Positions 1-8,879 of a DNA stretch of 64,000 bases are shown piece after piece (the first letter of the stretch is position 1; each line of letters begins with the position of its first letter). Source of the DNA: Sphingobium sp. D43FB. Its GTDB lineage: Bacteria; Pseudomonadota; Alphaproteobacteria; Sphingomonadales; Sphingomonadaceae. Under the pieces are notes generated by a model that was given only the letters and a program-made list of their open reading frames with translations, ran no database searches and was not told the origin of the DNA. The stretch covers positions 248,001-312,000 of the forward strand of contig NZ_NMUA01000001.1 of assembly GCF_002312805.1 (NCBI RefSeq), given 5' to 3'. The position numbers and the translations under genes were made by a program.

Positions 1-366
1 GATGCGCCGCTGACAGCGGAAATCGCCCGCTATGTGGCGCAGGCGGACAAGGGGCGCAGCGCCTTCGATGACGCCTTTGTCCGGGCTGATCGGGCAACAA
101 AGGCCGCGTCGGGCACAGCCGTATCGAGCGACGCATGGGTTGCGGCGCAAGTCGCGATCAGCGCGCTCGAATCGGCGCGCAATGACAGCGTGTCGGCGCT
201 CGCCAGCCTCGATACCCTCTATGTCCAGCGCAGCAATGCCATTGCCGATGGCCGGGAACGGGGCGGCCTGGCGGAAATCGACACGGCCCGCGCCGCGACG
301 CTGGCGATGGTGGACAGCCAGAATGACCGGATCGACGCAATGAAGGGCCGCCTCGCGCAGCCCTGA
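1..366 (+). CDS. Hypothetical protein, 5'-truncated by the window edge
   Basis: The reading frame is open from base 1 and ends at TGA 364-366, so only the C-terminal 121 residues are seen. The first possible internal start, GTG at 34, is not a likely true start because coding continues upstream of it. The fragment is rich in Ala, Asp, Ser and Arg, has no hydrophobic stretch and looks largely helical, possibly coiled coil. I recognise no domain. It converges on the gamma-carbonic-anhydrase-like gene with only 7 bases between the stops. A soluble or periplasmic helical protein is possible, but no function can be assigned. Confidence 0.6.
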   Translation, partial: DAPLTAEIARYVAQADKGRSAFDDAFVRADRATKAASGTAVSSDAWVAAQVAISALESARNDSVSALASLDTLYVQRSNAIADGRERGGLAEIDTARAATLAMVDSQNDRIDAMKGRLAQP

Positions 367-373
367 CCAGCCG

Positions 374-949
374 TCAGTCCAGGGCGTCCTTCACCGCGCC
401 CCTATGCGCCTTGGCATAATGGACATAGCGGTCCGCGCCGCCGCGCAACTGCACCAGCGCATCATCCGACAGGTCGCGCATATATTTGGCCGGACGCCCC
501 GCCCATAGCTGGCGATGGGGTAGCGTCTTGCCGGGCGACAGCAACGCGCCCGCCGCCAGCATCCCGTCGCTTTCGATCGTGCATCCGTCCATGACGATCG
601 CGCCCAGCCCGACGAAGGAGCGATCCTGCAGGGTGCAGCCATGGACCATCGCCATATGGCCGATCAGCACATCTTCACCGATAATCGTCGGCCAGCCTTC
701 GGTCGGGCGACTGATGCCGTCACCGGGGCTGTCGCAATGGATCACGCTGCCGTCCTGCACATTGCTGCGCGCGCCGATGCGTATTCGGTTCACGTCGGCG
801 CGGATGACACAATTATACCAGATGCTGGCATCCTCGCCGATCTCGACATCGCCGATGATGCGACATCCCGGCGCGATGAAGGCGCTGGGGTGGATCAGCG
901 GTGTCTTTCCGTTGAACGGGATGATGGAGACATCGGGATAGTCGCGCAT
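374..949 (-). CDS. Gamma-carbonic-anhydrase family left-handed beta-helix protein
   Basis: This 191-residue protein has the imperfect hexapeptide repeats of a left-handed parallel beta-helix (YrdA/PaaY/CaiE group) across about residues 20-160. Three histidines match the family's metal-binding triad: H71 in VIHC, H98 in LIGH and H103 in MVHG. It is a probable trimeric cytoplasmic zinc or iron protein. Carbonic anhydrase activity is known for some members but not guaranteed. I start it at 949, where a GGGAG ribosome site precedes the ATG; a start 12 codons upstream would lie inside hemB. It begins 1 base after the hemB stop, so the two are probably cotranscribed. Confidence 0.9.
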   Translation of the reverse strand: MRDYPDVSIIPFNGKTPLIHPSAFIAPGCRIIGDVEIGEDASIWYNCVIRADVNRIRIGARSNVQDGSVIHCDSPGDGISRPTEGWPTIIGEDVLIGHMAMVHGCTLQDRSFVGLGAIVMDGCTIESDGMLAAGALLSPGKTLPHRQLWAGRPAKYMRDLSDDALVQLRGGADRYVHYAKAHRGAVKDALD

Positions 950-950
950 C

Positions 951-1946
951 TTATGCTCCCAGCAGGCGTGCGGCGTGCAGCGCATGATAGGTCAGCACGC
1001 CCGAACAGCCCGCCCGCTTGAACGCCATCAGCGTTTCGAGGATCAGCGCATCGCGATCGCCCGCACCAGCAGCGGCGGCATGTTCGATCATCGCATATTC
1101 GCCCGACACCTGATAAGCGAAGACCGGCACTTCGAACCGTTCCTTCACCCGTCGGACGATGTCGAGATAAGGCAGACCGGGCTTGATCATCACGCTGTCC
1201 GCCCCTTCGGCGAGGTCGAGCGCCACTTCGCGCAAGGCTTCCTCGCAATTGGCCGGGTCCATCTGATAATTTTTCTTGTCGCCTTTTAGCAGTCCGCGCG
1301 ATCCTACCGCGTCGCGGAAAGGGCCATAAAAGGCACTCGCATATTTGGCGGCATAGGCCATGATCTGGACATTGGCGTGGCCGCTTTGCTCCAGCGCCGC
1401 GCGGATCGCGCCGACCCGGCCGTCCATCATGTCGCTCGGCGCGATAATGTCTGCGCCCGCCGCCGCCTGGTTGAGCGACTGGCCGATCAGCACATCGACT
1501 GTGGCGTCATTGACGACATAGCCGGTGCCGTCGAGCAACCCGTCCTGGCCATGGGCAGTATAGGGGTCGAGCGCCACGTCGGTCAGGATACCGATGTCGG
1601 GCACCGCATCCTTGATCGCGCGGATCGCCCGGCACATCAGATTATCGGGATTGAGCGCCTCGGCCCCATCGTCGCTGCGCCGGTCGGGCTGGGTGTTGGG
1701 GAATAGCGCAAGGCAGGGAATGCCCGCGTCGCGCGCGTCGCGGGCGCGGTCGACGATGCCGTCCACCGACCAGCGCGACACGCCGGGCAGCGCAGCAATC
1801 GGCTCTTCGACCTGCTGCCCTTCGGTCACGAACAGCGGCCAGATGAAATCGCTTGGCGACAACCGGTTTTCAGCAAACATCGCCCGGCTCCAAGCCGAGG
1901 CACGAGTGCGGCGCAAGCGCAGCGCCGGATAGGGGGCATGGGTCAT
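951..1946 (-). CDS. hemB: Delta-aminolevulinic acid dehydratase (porphobilinogen synthase)
   Basis: HemB condenses two 5-aminolevulinate molecules to porphobilinogen in cytoplasmic tetrapyrrole synthesis (heme, and cobalamin in this organism). The 331 residues match the family's usual length. The two active-site lysines are visible at K201 (in AAKYASAF) and K255 (in VMIKPGLPY), the latter being the Schiff-base lysine. The metal site reads DVALDPYTAHGQDG at 123-136, with aspartates where zinc-dependent enzymes have cysteines, so this is the magnesium-type enzyme usual in alphaproteobacteria. The gamma-carbonic-anhydrase-like gene follows directly downstream. Confidence 0.97.
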   Translation of the reverse strand: MTHAPYPALRLRRTRASAWSRAMFAENRLSPSDFIWPLFVTEGQQVEEPIAALPGVSRWSVDGIVDRARDARDAGIPCLALFPNTQPDRRSDDGAEALNPDNLMCRAIRAIKDAVPDIGILTDVALDPYTAHGQDGLLDGTGYVVNDATVDVLIGQSLNQAAAGADIIAPSDMMDGRVGAIRAALEQSGHANVQIMAYAAKYASAFYGPFRDAVGSRGLLKGDKKNYQMDPANCEEALREVALDLAEGADSVMIKPGLPYLDIVRRVKERFEVPVFAYQVSGEYAMIEHAAAAGAGDRDALILETLMAFKRAGCSGVLTYHALHAARLLGA

Positions 1947-2082
1947 GCCGCCGGTCTAGGCGCGGGACGGCAGGGGATCAAGGGCAAGCCGGGATCGGCG
2001 GCGAACCGGTGGTCGATTGGAAAGTCGGACGCGATGGCAGGAAGAGCGATTATCCTTTGAACGACCCTGGGCGGCCTTATTC

Positions 2083-2107
2083 CCCCTCCCGCAAGCGGGC
2101 GGGGTAG
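2083..2107. repeat. Short GC-rich palindrome between hemB and the M28 peptidase gene
   Basis: CCCCTCCCGC and GCGGGCGGGG face each other across two bases with one mismatch. It resembles the small dispersed palindromes common between sphingomonad genes. There is no T-run on either side, so a terminator role is weak. The rest of the 181-bp gap shows nothing else I can name. Confidence 0.5.
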
Positions 2108-2127
2108 AAAGCCGTCATCCCATCCCC

Positions 2128-3711
2128 CTATTTCGCGAACCGTTTGAAGAAACTATCCTCATTCCACGTCGGCCGCTCCGCCGCGTTCGCCACCTGCAAC
2201 GTCACCGCCGTCACATAGGCGTTCAGTTTCGCCGTTTCGGCAGGCATCACCGGCTGGTTTAAATCATCGAACGGCGAATGATAGAGGTTCGCGCGCCAGG
2301 CTTTTTCCGTTTCGGCTTCGGGCGTGCCCGCTTTGAAGCCATATTTGAAGAAGAGCGCGGGGATGCCTTCGCGGATGAAGGCATATTGGTCGGAGCGGAT
2401 GAAGACGTTGCGGTCCGGGAAGGGATCGGGCGTGATCGGGAGGTTCATCGTCGCGCTGACCGTCTGCGCCACGCCCCCCAGCGAGCTTTGGTCATAGCCG
2501 ACTGGCGTTACGCTGGTCAGCGGGAAGATGGGCAGCGCCATGTCGAAATTGAGGTTTGCGACGATGCTCTTCTGCGGCACGGTCGGTCGCCGCGCGAAAT
2601 AGCGTGATCCAAGCAGGCCCTTCTCTTCGGCCGTGACGATGGCGAAGAGGATCGACCGTTTGGGCTTCACCTTGCTCGCCTTGAGCGCCTTGGCGATTTC
2701 CAGCAGGCTGGCGACGCCCGACGCATTGTCGAACGCGCCATTATAGATGGCGTCGCCCTTCATCGGCGTGCCAATGCCATAACCGTCGAGATGTGCGGAC
2801 ATGACGACATAATCATTGCGCAATGCAGGGTCGCTGCCGGGTAGGACCGCGACCAGATTTGGCGAAGACAGATCCCGCCGGGTTGCTACGACCTGCGCCT
2901 TGAGCCGCAAGGCGAGCGGGAAGGACGCCATTGGCGCGGAGGCATCGGCGGCGGCAGCGATGGTTGCGAAATCCTGTCCCGACCCGGCAAATAGGGCAGC
3001 GGACTTGGCGGGATCAAGCTGCGCGCCCAGGAACGGCGTCCGCGTCTCACGCAGCGCCGCATCGCGATAATAAAGCGCCGGCGCACCGGCCAGCGCCACC
3101 CGCCGCGTCCAGGGTATCTCGACCTGTTTGGGCGTGACCAGCATGATCATGCCGACCGCACCCTGCGCCGCCAGCCATTGCGCCCGCTCCGACCGGGCAT
3201 GGGATTTGAGCGCGCCCGAAATCGTCGTCGGCCCACCCGACAGGACGACCACCATCTTGCCCTTTAGGTCCAGTCCGGCAAAATCGTCATGGCCAACTTC
3301 CGGCAGATGCAGACCATAGCCCGCGAACACCATCGGCGCGTCGATGCTTTCGGGAACCGGCCCACCGCCGCCGGAGAAAATGAGATCGCCCGGCACCGCC
3401 AGCGGCACATCCCCCTGCGGCCCGACCAGCACGGCGCTGCTGCGGTCGGACTGAATCCGCTGCTCCACGAAATCGACGGGCTGCTTATACCCGTCCACGC
3501 CAGCGGGCTTCAGGCCAAGCGCCTTGAACTGGCCGATCACATAGTCGGCGGCGCGATCATAGCCCGGCGTACCGGTCCCGCGCCCCTCCATCGCATCGTC
3601 GGCCAATATCTGCACATGCGCCCACCAGGCCGCGCCGTCATCCTCCTGCGCCAGCACCGGCGCGGACAAGGCCAGCGAAAGAAGCGGGAGAGCGGAAAAA
3701 AGCGCGCGCAT
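2128..3711 (-). CDS. Secreted M28 family zinc metallopeptidase
   Basis: This 527-residue protein starts with a signal peptide (about residues 1-21, ending ALSAPVLAQ), so it is exported to the periplasm or beyond. A PA-like insert spans roughly 125-215. The M28 di-zinc catalytic domain follows at about 285-510, with H307 in SAHLDGYG, D328 in GAFDNASG and the catalytic/ligand Glu pair E362-E363 in TAEEKGLLGS. M28 enzymes are mostly aminopeptidases; the substrate here is unknown. It is probably a single-gene unit: the neighbours are a repeat-bearing gap on one side and a divergent gene on the other. Confidence 0.92.
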   Translation of the reverse strand: MRALFSALPLLSLALSAPVLAQEDDGAAWWAHVQILADDAMEGRGTGTPGYDRAADYVIGQFKALGLKPAGVDGYKQPVDFVEQRIQSDRSSAVLVGPQGDVPLAVPGDLIFSGGGGPVPESIDAPMVFAGYGLHLPEVGHDDFAGLDLKGKMVVVLSGGPTTISGALKSHARSERAQWLAAQGAVGMIMLVTPKQVEIPWTRRVALAGAPALYYRDAALRETRTPFLGAQLDPAKSAALFAGSGQDFATIAAAADASAPMASFPLALRLKAQVVATRRDLSSPNLVAVLPGSDPALRNDYVVMSAHLDGYGIGTPMKGDAIYNGAFDNASGVASLLEIAKALKASKVKPKRSILFAIVTAEEKGLLGSRYFARRPTVPQKSIVANLNFDMALPIFPLTSVTPVGYDQSSLGGVAQTVSATMNLPITPDPFPDRNVFIRSDQYAFIREGIPALFFKYGFKAGTPEAETEKAWRANLYHSPFDDLNQPVMPAETAKLNAYVTAVTLQVANAAERPTWNEDSFFKRFAK

Positions 3712-3813
3712 GACGGGATGCTCCTCTATGAACCAGGCGCTATCTTGCCCTATCTGGTGAGACGAACAAGGGGGTGGGAACCGCTAACGACCTGTGTTCC
3801 TTGCCGATAGACC

Positions 3814-4536
3814 ATGATCCGGGAGATGATTTTGCCACGCCCCCTTTTGCTGATGCCCCTGCTGCTTGGCCTATCCTCGTTGGCCCTGCCCGCTCAGGCC
3901 GCGACGCGCGGCTTTACCATCACCAGTTTCGATGCGATCCGCGTGGATGCGCCCGTGACCGTGGTCGTCAAGACCGGCAGCGGCGCGTCCGCGCGGGCGG
4001 AGGGCGACCAGGGCGCGCTCGACCGGTTGAAGGTCGATGTGTCGGGGCGGCTGTTGATCGTCACCATGGCGCGGCCACGATCTGGCGAGAAGAGCGGCGG
4101 CGCGGCAACCTTGCGGCTATCCACGGGCATGATCGATCGCATCGTTCTGACTGGTGGCGGTTCGGTGACGGTCGACCGCATGAAGGGATTGCAGGGCCAG
4201 ATCGTGCTAGGCGGCAATGGCGATGTCGGCGTGGCCGATGTCGCGCTCGACCGGATCGACGTGTCGCTGGCAGGCGGCGGTCGGGCGACGCTTGGCGGTC
4301 GGACGGGTGTGGCCAACATCCGGGTGAATGGACCTGGGGCGGTCGCCGCTGAAGGGCTGCGGGCGCGGCAGGCAAGCGTCGCCAATGATGGACCGGGCAG
4401 CGTCACGCTGACCGCCGAGGTGACCGCAAAGGTGGTATCGACGGGGTCGGGTGATGTGACCATCGGCGGCAAACCCGCCTGCACCGTGGACAATCGCGGC
4501 ACCGGACGAATCCAATGCGGTGACGAAAGCCATTAG
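3814..4536 (+). CDS. Exported DUF2807 (head GIN domain) protein
   Basis: The 240-residue product has an N-terminal signal peptide ending near PAQA (residue about 29). The rest is a Gly/Val-rich repetitive beta-strand sequence of the DUF2807 type, with recurring motifs such as GNGDVGV, GPGAVAAEG and GSGDVTIGG, consistent with a solenoid-like adhesin fold. Two cysteines sit near the C-terminus. I use the ATG at 3814. An ATG at 3826 is possible, but the GGGAG before it abuts the codon. Function in this family is unknown. A long ORF in another frame (3774-4352) is a shadow of this gene. Confidence 0.8.
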   Translation: MIREMILPRPLLLMPLLLGLSSLALPAQAATRGFTITSFDAIRVDAPVTVVVKTGSGASARAEGDQGALDRLKVDVSGRLLIVTMARPRSGEKSGGAATLRLSTGMIDRIVLTGGGSVTVDRMKGLQGQIVLGGNGDVGVADVALDRIDVSLAGGGRATLGGRTGVANIRVNGPGAVAAEGLRARQASVANDGPGSVTLTAEVTAKVVSTGSGDVTIGGKPACTVDNRGTGRIQCGDESH

Positions 4537-4645
4537 GCGCAATATTTGCGGACAGGGCAAATGCTGCGCTGCATCGCGATTTTTCAACCAAAAGACTGGA
4601 TATTGCGCCGACTTGGCGCAATGGTGCGCGCATGGTTGGCGCAAT
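4536..4645. promoter_or_regulatory. Cluster of four GGCGCAAT motifs before the Kef antiporter gene
   Basis: The 8-mer GGCGCAAT occurs at 4536-4543, inverted at 4602-4609, and again at 4615-4622 and 4638-4645. The middle pair forms a perfect 8-bp inverted repeat with a 5-base spacer (4602-4622), ending 9 bases before the ATG at 4632. The outer copy and 4600-4609 form a 10-bp inverted repeat (GGCGCAATAT/ATATTGCGCC). It may be an operator array or a hairpin near the ribosome site; the role is inferred. Confidence 0.5.
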
Positions 4646-6419
4646 AAATCCTCACAGTTTCAGCGACTCTCTCGTCATTCTCGGCGCGGCGGGGCTGGTC
4701 ATCCCTGGCTTCTCGCGCTTTCGCATCAGCCCGGTGATCGGCTTCATCCTGGTTGGGCTGGCAGTGGGACCGAACGGCCTTGGCGCGCTCGTCGGGCAAT
4801 ATCCTTGGCTCTATCATGTGACGATCTCCAATCAGGAGGCGATCGAGCCCTTTGCCGAGTTGGGCGTCATATTATTGCTCTTCTCGATCGGGCTGGAACT
4901 GAGTTTCCGCCGATTATGGACGATGCGAACGCAGGTATTCGGCGTCGGCGCGGCGGAACTGATCCTGAGCGCCGTGCTGATCGCGACGGGCCTTTATCTG
5001 CTCGGTCAGCCCACGGCTGGCGCGATCGGCCTCGGCTTGGCCCTCGCGCTTTCATCCACCGCCGTGGTGCTGCCGATGGTGGGCACCCAGAGCGCGGTCG
5101 GGCGTGCCGCCTTTTCGATGCTGTTGTTCGAGGATCTGGCGCTGGTCCCGATCATCTTCATGCTCGGCGCATTGGCCCCTTCCGTCGCCGCCAGCCCGGA
5201 CGGGGCGTGGAGCGCGATGGGCGACACGCTGCTGCGCGGCGGCATCACCATCGCCTTCATGCTGGTGATGGGCCGTTTCCTGCTGCCCCATGTGTTCAGT
5301 CAGGCGGCACGCACCAAAAGCCCCGAAGTGTTCCTGGCGGCTAGCCTATTGGTGGTCATCGTCTCCAGCCTCGCCACCTCGCTCGCGGGCCTGTCGCCGA
5401 TCGTGGGCGCCTTGCTCGCGGGCCTGCTGATCGCCGAGACGGACTATCATGGCGAAGTCGAAGTGATGACCGCGCCGTTCAAGGGGCTGGCGCTCGGCGT
5501 CTTCCTGATCACCGTCGGCATGAGCCTGGACCTGCGCGTCATCCTCGCCAACTGGCAGAGCCTGTTGATGGCGGTCGTTGGCGTCGTGTTCGCCAAGACG
5601 CTGGTGACCTCGGCGCTCCTCTATTTCTCCGGCGCGCGCAAGGGCACCGCGCTGGAGGTCGGCGTGCTGATGTCCAGCCCGTCGGAAACCACGTTGATCG
5701 TGCTGTCCACCGCCGCGGCGGCGCAACTGATCCTGCCCTCCACCGCCGCCTTCTGGCAGATCGTGACCGCGATCGGCCTGACGATCACGCCGCTGTTGGC
5801 GCGTATCGGCCATGATGTCGCCCGGCGGCTGGAAATGGCACTGGGCGAGGATCGCGTCGATCCAACCGAAGATCATGCCGAAGCGGCGGCGGTCGTCATC
5901 GGCTTTGGCCGGGTCGGGCGCATGGTGTGCGACTTGCTCAAGACCCATAAGCAGCGTTTCATCGTCGTGGAGTCCGATCCCGACGTGGTCGCCGAAGCGC
6001 GGCGGGCGGGCTATCCCATATTGTTCGGCGACGTGTCGCGCGTGGAGATGCTCGACAAGCTGCGGCTGGGTCATGCCCGCGCGCTGATCCTGACGATGGA
6101 CGATCCGGTGCTGTCGGTGCGCGTGACCCAACGGGTGCGCGGCTGGGTGCCAGACTTGCCGATCATCGCACGCGCCCGCGATACCGATCATGCCGCGCAA
6201 CTCTATCGCGCTGGCGCAAGCGATGCCGTTCCCGAAACGCTCGAAAGCTCGCTGCAACTGGCCGAAACCGCGCTGGTCGATCTGGGCGTCGCGATGGGAC
6301 CAGTGATCGCGTCGATCCACCAGACCCGCGAAGATCTCCGGATGGGGATCAAGGAAGCGGCGCAAATGGAAACCGCGCCTAAGCTGCGCCGCCTTCGTCC
6401 GGACGAAGAGGCTGCTTAA
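4632..6419 (+). CDS. Monovalent cation:proton antiporter-2 (Kef type) with TrkA-N domain
   Basis: This 595-residue inner-membrane protein has a CPA2 exchanger domain of about 11-13 hydrophobic segments over residues 10-400. A cytoplasmic TrkA-N (RCK) nucleotide-binding domain follows, whose Rossmann glycine motif reads [10 protein letters not shown] near residue 417. That architecture is typical of KefB/KefC/YbaL potassium efflux systems, which acidify the cytoplasm during electrophile stress. Whether glutathione gates this one cannot be told from sequence. I use ATG 4632; no clear Shine-Dalgarno is visible and an inverted repeat occupies that region. The 3' end overlaps the convergent glsA by 4 bases. 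Confidence 0.93.
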   Translation: MVGAINPHSFSDSLVILGAAGLVIPGFSRFRISPVIGFILVGLAVGPNGLGALVGQYPWLYHVTISNQEAIEPFAELGVILLLFSIGLELSFRRLWTMRTQVFGVGAAELILSAVLIATGLYLLGQPTAGAIGLGLALALSSTAVVLPMVGTQSAVGRAAFSMLLFEDLALVPIIFMLGALAPSVAASPDGAWSAMGDTLLRGGITIAFMLVMGRFLLPHVFSQAARTKSPEVFLAASLLVVIVSSLATSLAGLSPIVGALLAGLLIAETDYHGEVEVMTAPFKGLALGVFLITVGMSLDLRVILANWQSLLMAVVGVVFAKTLVTSALLYFSGARKGTALEVGVLMSSPSETTLIVLSTAAAAQLILPSTAAFWQIVTAIGLTITPLLARIGHDVARRLEMALGEDRVDPTEDHAEAAAVVIGFGRVGRMVCDLLKTHKQRFIVVESDPDVVAEARRAGYPILFGDVSRVEMLDKLRLGHARALILTMDDPVLSVRVTQRVRGWVPDLPIIARARDTDHAAQLYRAGASDAVPETLESSLQLAETALVDLGVAMGPVIASIHQTREDLRMGIKEAAQMETAPKLRRLRPDEEAA

Positions 6420-7360
6420 TCCGATACCACGGGCGGGCTGAACACCGACCAGCCGGTGCGGCGCGCCAGTTCCTCCAGCGCCGCCGTGCCGATCTGGCTA
6501 TTGCCGCTGGCATTCAGGCCCGGCGACCAGACGGCGATCGAGGCGCGGCCGGGCACGATTGCCATGATGCCACCGCCCACCCCCGACTTGCCGGGAATGC
6601 CGACGCGAAAGGCGAAGTCGCCCGACGCATCATAATGGCCGCAGGTCAGCATCAGCGCATTGATCCGCCGCGCCCGGCGGGGCGGCACCACCCTGCCCCC
6701 GCCCGGATGCTGGCCATCCAGCATGAGGAAGCGCCCCGCCAGAGCAAGTTGGCGACAGGTCATCTCGATCGCGCATTGATGAAAATAGCTGCCCAGCACC
6801 AGATCGACCGGATGGCGCACATTGTCGAAGGCGCGCATATAATTGGCGAGCGCCGCGTTGCGGAACCCCGTCGCGGTCTCGGACGCAGCCACCGCTTCGT
6901 TGATCGCAATGCTGTCGTCGCCGCTCACATAATGCAGAAAGCGCAGCATTTCGCCGATCGCCACGCGCGGCTCATGCCCGCCCAGATTGACGTCGGTCAC
7001 CACGATTGCCCCCGCATTGATGAAAGGATTGCGCGGAATCCCCTGCTCATGCTCCAATTGGGTGATCGAATTGAAGGCATTGCCCGACGGCTCGCGCCCG
7101 ACCCGTTGCCATAGCTGATCGCCGACCTTGCCGAGCGCAAGGGTCAGCGCAAAGACCTTGGAAATCGACTGGATCGAAAAACCGGTGTCGGCATCCCCGC
7201 CTGTGATCATGCGTCCGTCGGCGGTGGCGATCGCGATACCGAATTGCGCGGGATCGACCTTGGCCAGTTCGGGGATGTAGGATGCGACGGCACCACGCTC
7301 ATCCGCCTGTGCCATCATGGCGATGATATCGCCGACAATGGCGTCGAGGTCAGGGGTCAT
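6416..7360 (-). CDS. glsA: Glutaminase (serine-type glutaminase A)
   Basis: The 314-residue enzyme hydrolyses L-glutamine to glutamate and ammonia in the cytoplasm. It has the beta-lactamase-like GlsA fold. The catalytic S65-x-x-K68 pair lies in IQSISKVF, followed by NPFINAGAI and the C-terminal [10 protein letters not shown] motif. The length is normal for the family. It is a single gene, convergent with the Kef antiporter. Two small perfect palindromes lie upstream and may regulate it. Confidence 0.95.
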   Translation of the reverse strand: MTPDLDAIVGDIIAMMAQADERGAVASYIPELAKVDPAQFGIAIATADGRMITGGDADTGFSIQSISKVFALTLALGKVGDQLWQRVGREPSGNAFNSITQLEHEQGIPRNPFINAGAIVVTDVNLGGHEPRVAIGEMLRFLHYVSGDDSIAINEAVAASETATGFRNAALANYMRAFDNVRHPVDLVLGSYFHQCAIEMTCRQLALAGRFLMLDGQHPGGGRVVPPRRARRINALMLTCGHYDASGDFAFRVGIPGKSGVGGGIMAIVPGRASIAVWSPGLNASGNSQIGTAALEELARRTGWSVFSPPVVSD

Positions 7361-7385
7361 GGGCGCTGCTACATATCCGCAATAA

Positions 7386-7439
7386 CTATGACCTTAATCA
7401 TAGGCGCTATTCCTGCCGGTTGGACAGATTATTCTGTCC
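7386..7439. promoter_or_regulatory. Two short palindromes upstream of glsA
   Basis: CTATGA and TCATAG (7386-7403, 6-base spacer) and GGACAGA and TCTGTCC (7422-7439, 4-base spacer) are perfect inverted repeats in the 112-bp gap between the efflux channel stop and the glsA start, both on the - strand. Neither is followed by a T-run, so operator or promoter sites for glsA fit at least as well as termination of the efflux operon. Confidence 0.4.
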
Positions 7440-7472
7440 CGCCCGATGATCCCCGACCTGACCCGCCCGCTG

Positions 7473-8879
7473 TTACTTCAACCCACCGCCCATGGCGCGG
7501 TAGAGTTCCACCATGTTGGAGGCGCGCGTCAGCCGCGTAGTGAGCAGGCTCTGTTCGGCATTGGACAACGCCCGCTGCGAATCCAGCGTCGTCAGGAACC
7601 CATCGACCCCCGCACGAAAGCGAGCCTCCGACAGCGTATAGGCGACCCGCGCGGCATCCCGCTGCGACGTCTGCGCCTCAAGCTGTTCCCCCATCGTGCC
7701 ACGCCGGGCCAAAGCATCCGCAACTTCACGGAAGCCCGTCTGCACGCTCTTCTCATAGGTCGCCAGCATCGCGTCATAGGTCGCCTTGGCATAGGCGAGA
7801 TTGCCCTTGTTCTTCCCGAAGTCGAATATCGGCAAAGAAGCGGTCGGCGCTACCGACCAAAAGCTGCTTCCCGATCCGAACAGGTTGGACAGGCCAAGGC
7901 TGAGCGAACCAAATGCCGCCGTCAGCGATATATTGGGAAAAAACGCCGCCCGCGCCGCGCCAATATTGGCGTTGGCGCTCAGCAATTGATGCTCTGCTGA
8001 CGCGATGTCCGGGCGGCGTAGCAGCACGTCCGACGCGATATTGGTCGGCAGATTTTCGATCGTCGCGCTCGCCGTCGGGAACCCTTCGGGCAGGTCGGTC
8101 GCAGGCACCGTCGTTCCGGCCAGCAGGTTCAGTGCATTTTGATCCTGCGCGACCAACGTGGTCGTTTCGGCGATGGTCGATCGCGCCGCATCATAGCTGG
8201 TCTGCGCCTGACGCACTTCCAGCTCTGACGCGATGCCCTTGGCGAAGCGCGCCCGGTTGAGTTCCAGCGTCTTGCCGAATGCCTGTTCCAGGTCGCGGGC
8301 GATGCGCAACCGTTCCTGATCCGCCGCCATGGTAAGCCAGGCATTGGCCGTTTCCGCGATCAGCGCGGTTTGCGCCGCATTGCGCGTTTCGACGCGGGCG
8401 AAATATTGCTCCTGCGCCGCTTTGCTCAGATTCCGTACCCGACCGAACAGATCGACTTCCCAGGCGGAAATGCCGACCTGCGCCTGGTACAAATCGGTTC
8501 GCCCCGACCCCGCCAGCGAAAAGGGCGAGTCCTGATAGGTTGCGGTGCCGCCCGCCGAAACGCCGGGCAACAGGTCAGCCCGCTGCACCCGATATTGCGC
8601 CCGCGCCTGTTCGACATTGGCCAGGGCTATGCGCAGGTCACGGTTGTTCGCCAGCGCGGTCTCGATCACCCGCGCCAGCCGCGCATCGGTGAAGAAATCA
8701 CGCCACGCCGTATCGGCCGGAACGATCGCCGCGCCGTTGTCGGCACCGTAGGCTGGTCCCTGCGGCGAAGCCGCCGGGACCGCCAGTTGCGGCCGCACAT
8801 ATTTGGGGGCCATGTCGCACGCGGCGAGCGCCAGCGACAGGGTGATGGCGCCCAGCGCCTTTAGATTATGCATGATCAT
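7473..8879 (-). CDS. RND efflux outer membrane channel (NodT/OprM family lipoprotein)
   Basis: The 468-residue TolC-like factor is the outer membrane exit duct of the tripartite pump. Its lipoprotein signal ends in LALAAC (Cys21), followed by [10 protein letters not shown], typical of the NodT/OprM family. Two outer-membrane-efflux repeats follow, rich in Ala, Gln and Arg helices. The ATG at 8879 overlaps the pump gene stop as ATGATCATG; an ATG two codons later is also possible. It is the last gene of the three-gene operon. Confidence 0.93.
   Translation of the reverse strand: MIMHNLKALGAITLSLALAACDMAPKYVRPQLAVPAASPQGPAYGADNGAAIVPADTAWRDFFTDARLARVIETALANNRDLRIALANVEQARAQYRVQRADLLPGVSAGGTATYQDSPFSLAGSGRTDLYQAQVGISAWEVDLFGRVRNLSKAAQEQYFARVETRNAAQTALIAETANAWLTMAADQERLRIARDLEQAFGKTLELNRARFAKGIASELEVRQAQTSYDAARSTIAETTTLVAQDQNALNLLAGTTVPATDLPEGFPTASATIENLPTNIASDVLLRRPDIASAEHQLLSANANIGAARAAFFPNISLTAAFGSLSLGLSNLFGSGSSFWSVAPTASLPIFDFGKNKGNLAYAKATYDAMLATYEKSVQTGFREVADALARRGTMGEQLEAQTSQRDAARVAYTLSEARFRAGVDGFLTTLDSQRALSNAEQSLLTTRLTRASNMVELYRAMGGGLK

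Noticed and set aside
2083..2107. GC-rich hairpin as a terminator for the hemB or M28 region
   Set aside because: It is upstream of hemB and downstream of the M28 peptidase gene, with a 2-base loop, one mismatch and no T-run; a dispersed repeat fits better.
3774..4352. 192-codon ORF in another frame over the DUF2807 gene
   Set aside because: The 3814-4536 frame has a signal peptide and family-type repeats; the other frame is Arg/Gly-rich noise.
5346..6365. 339-codon ORF antisense to the Kef antiporter gene
   Set aside because: The composition is His/Arg/Asp/Gln-rich, as expected for the complement of GC-rich coding DNA, and it lies wholly inside a recognised gene.
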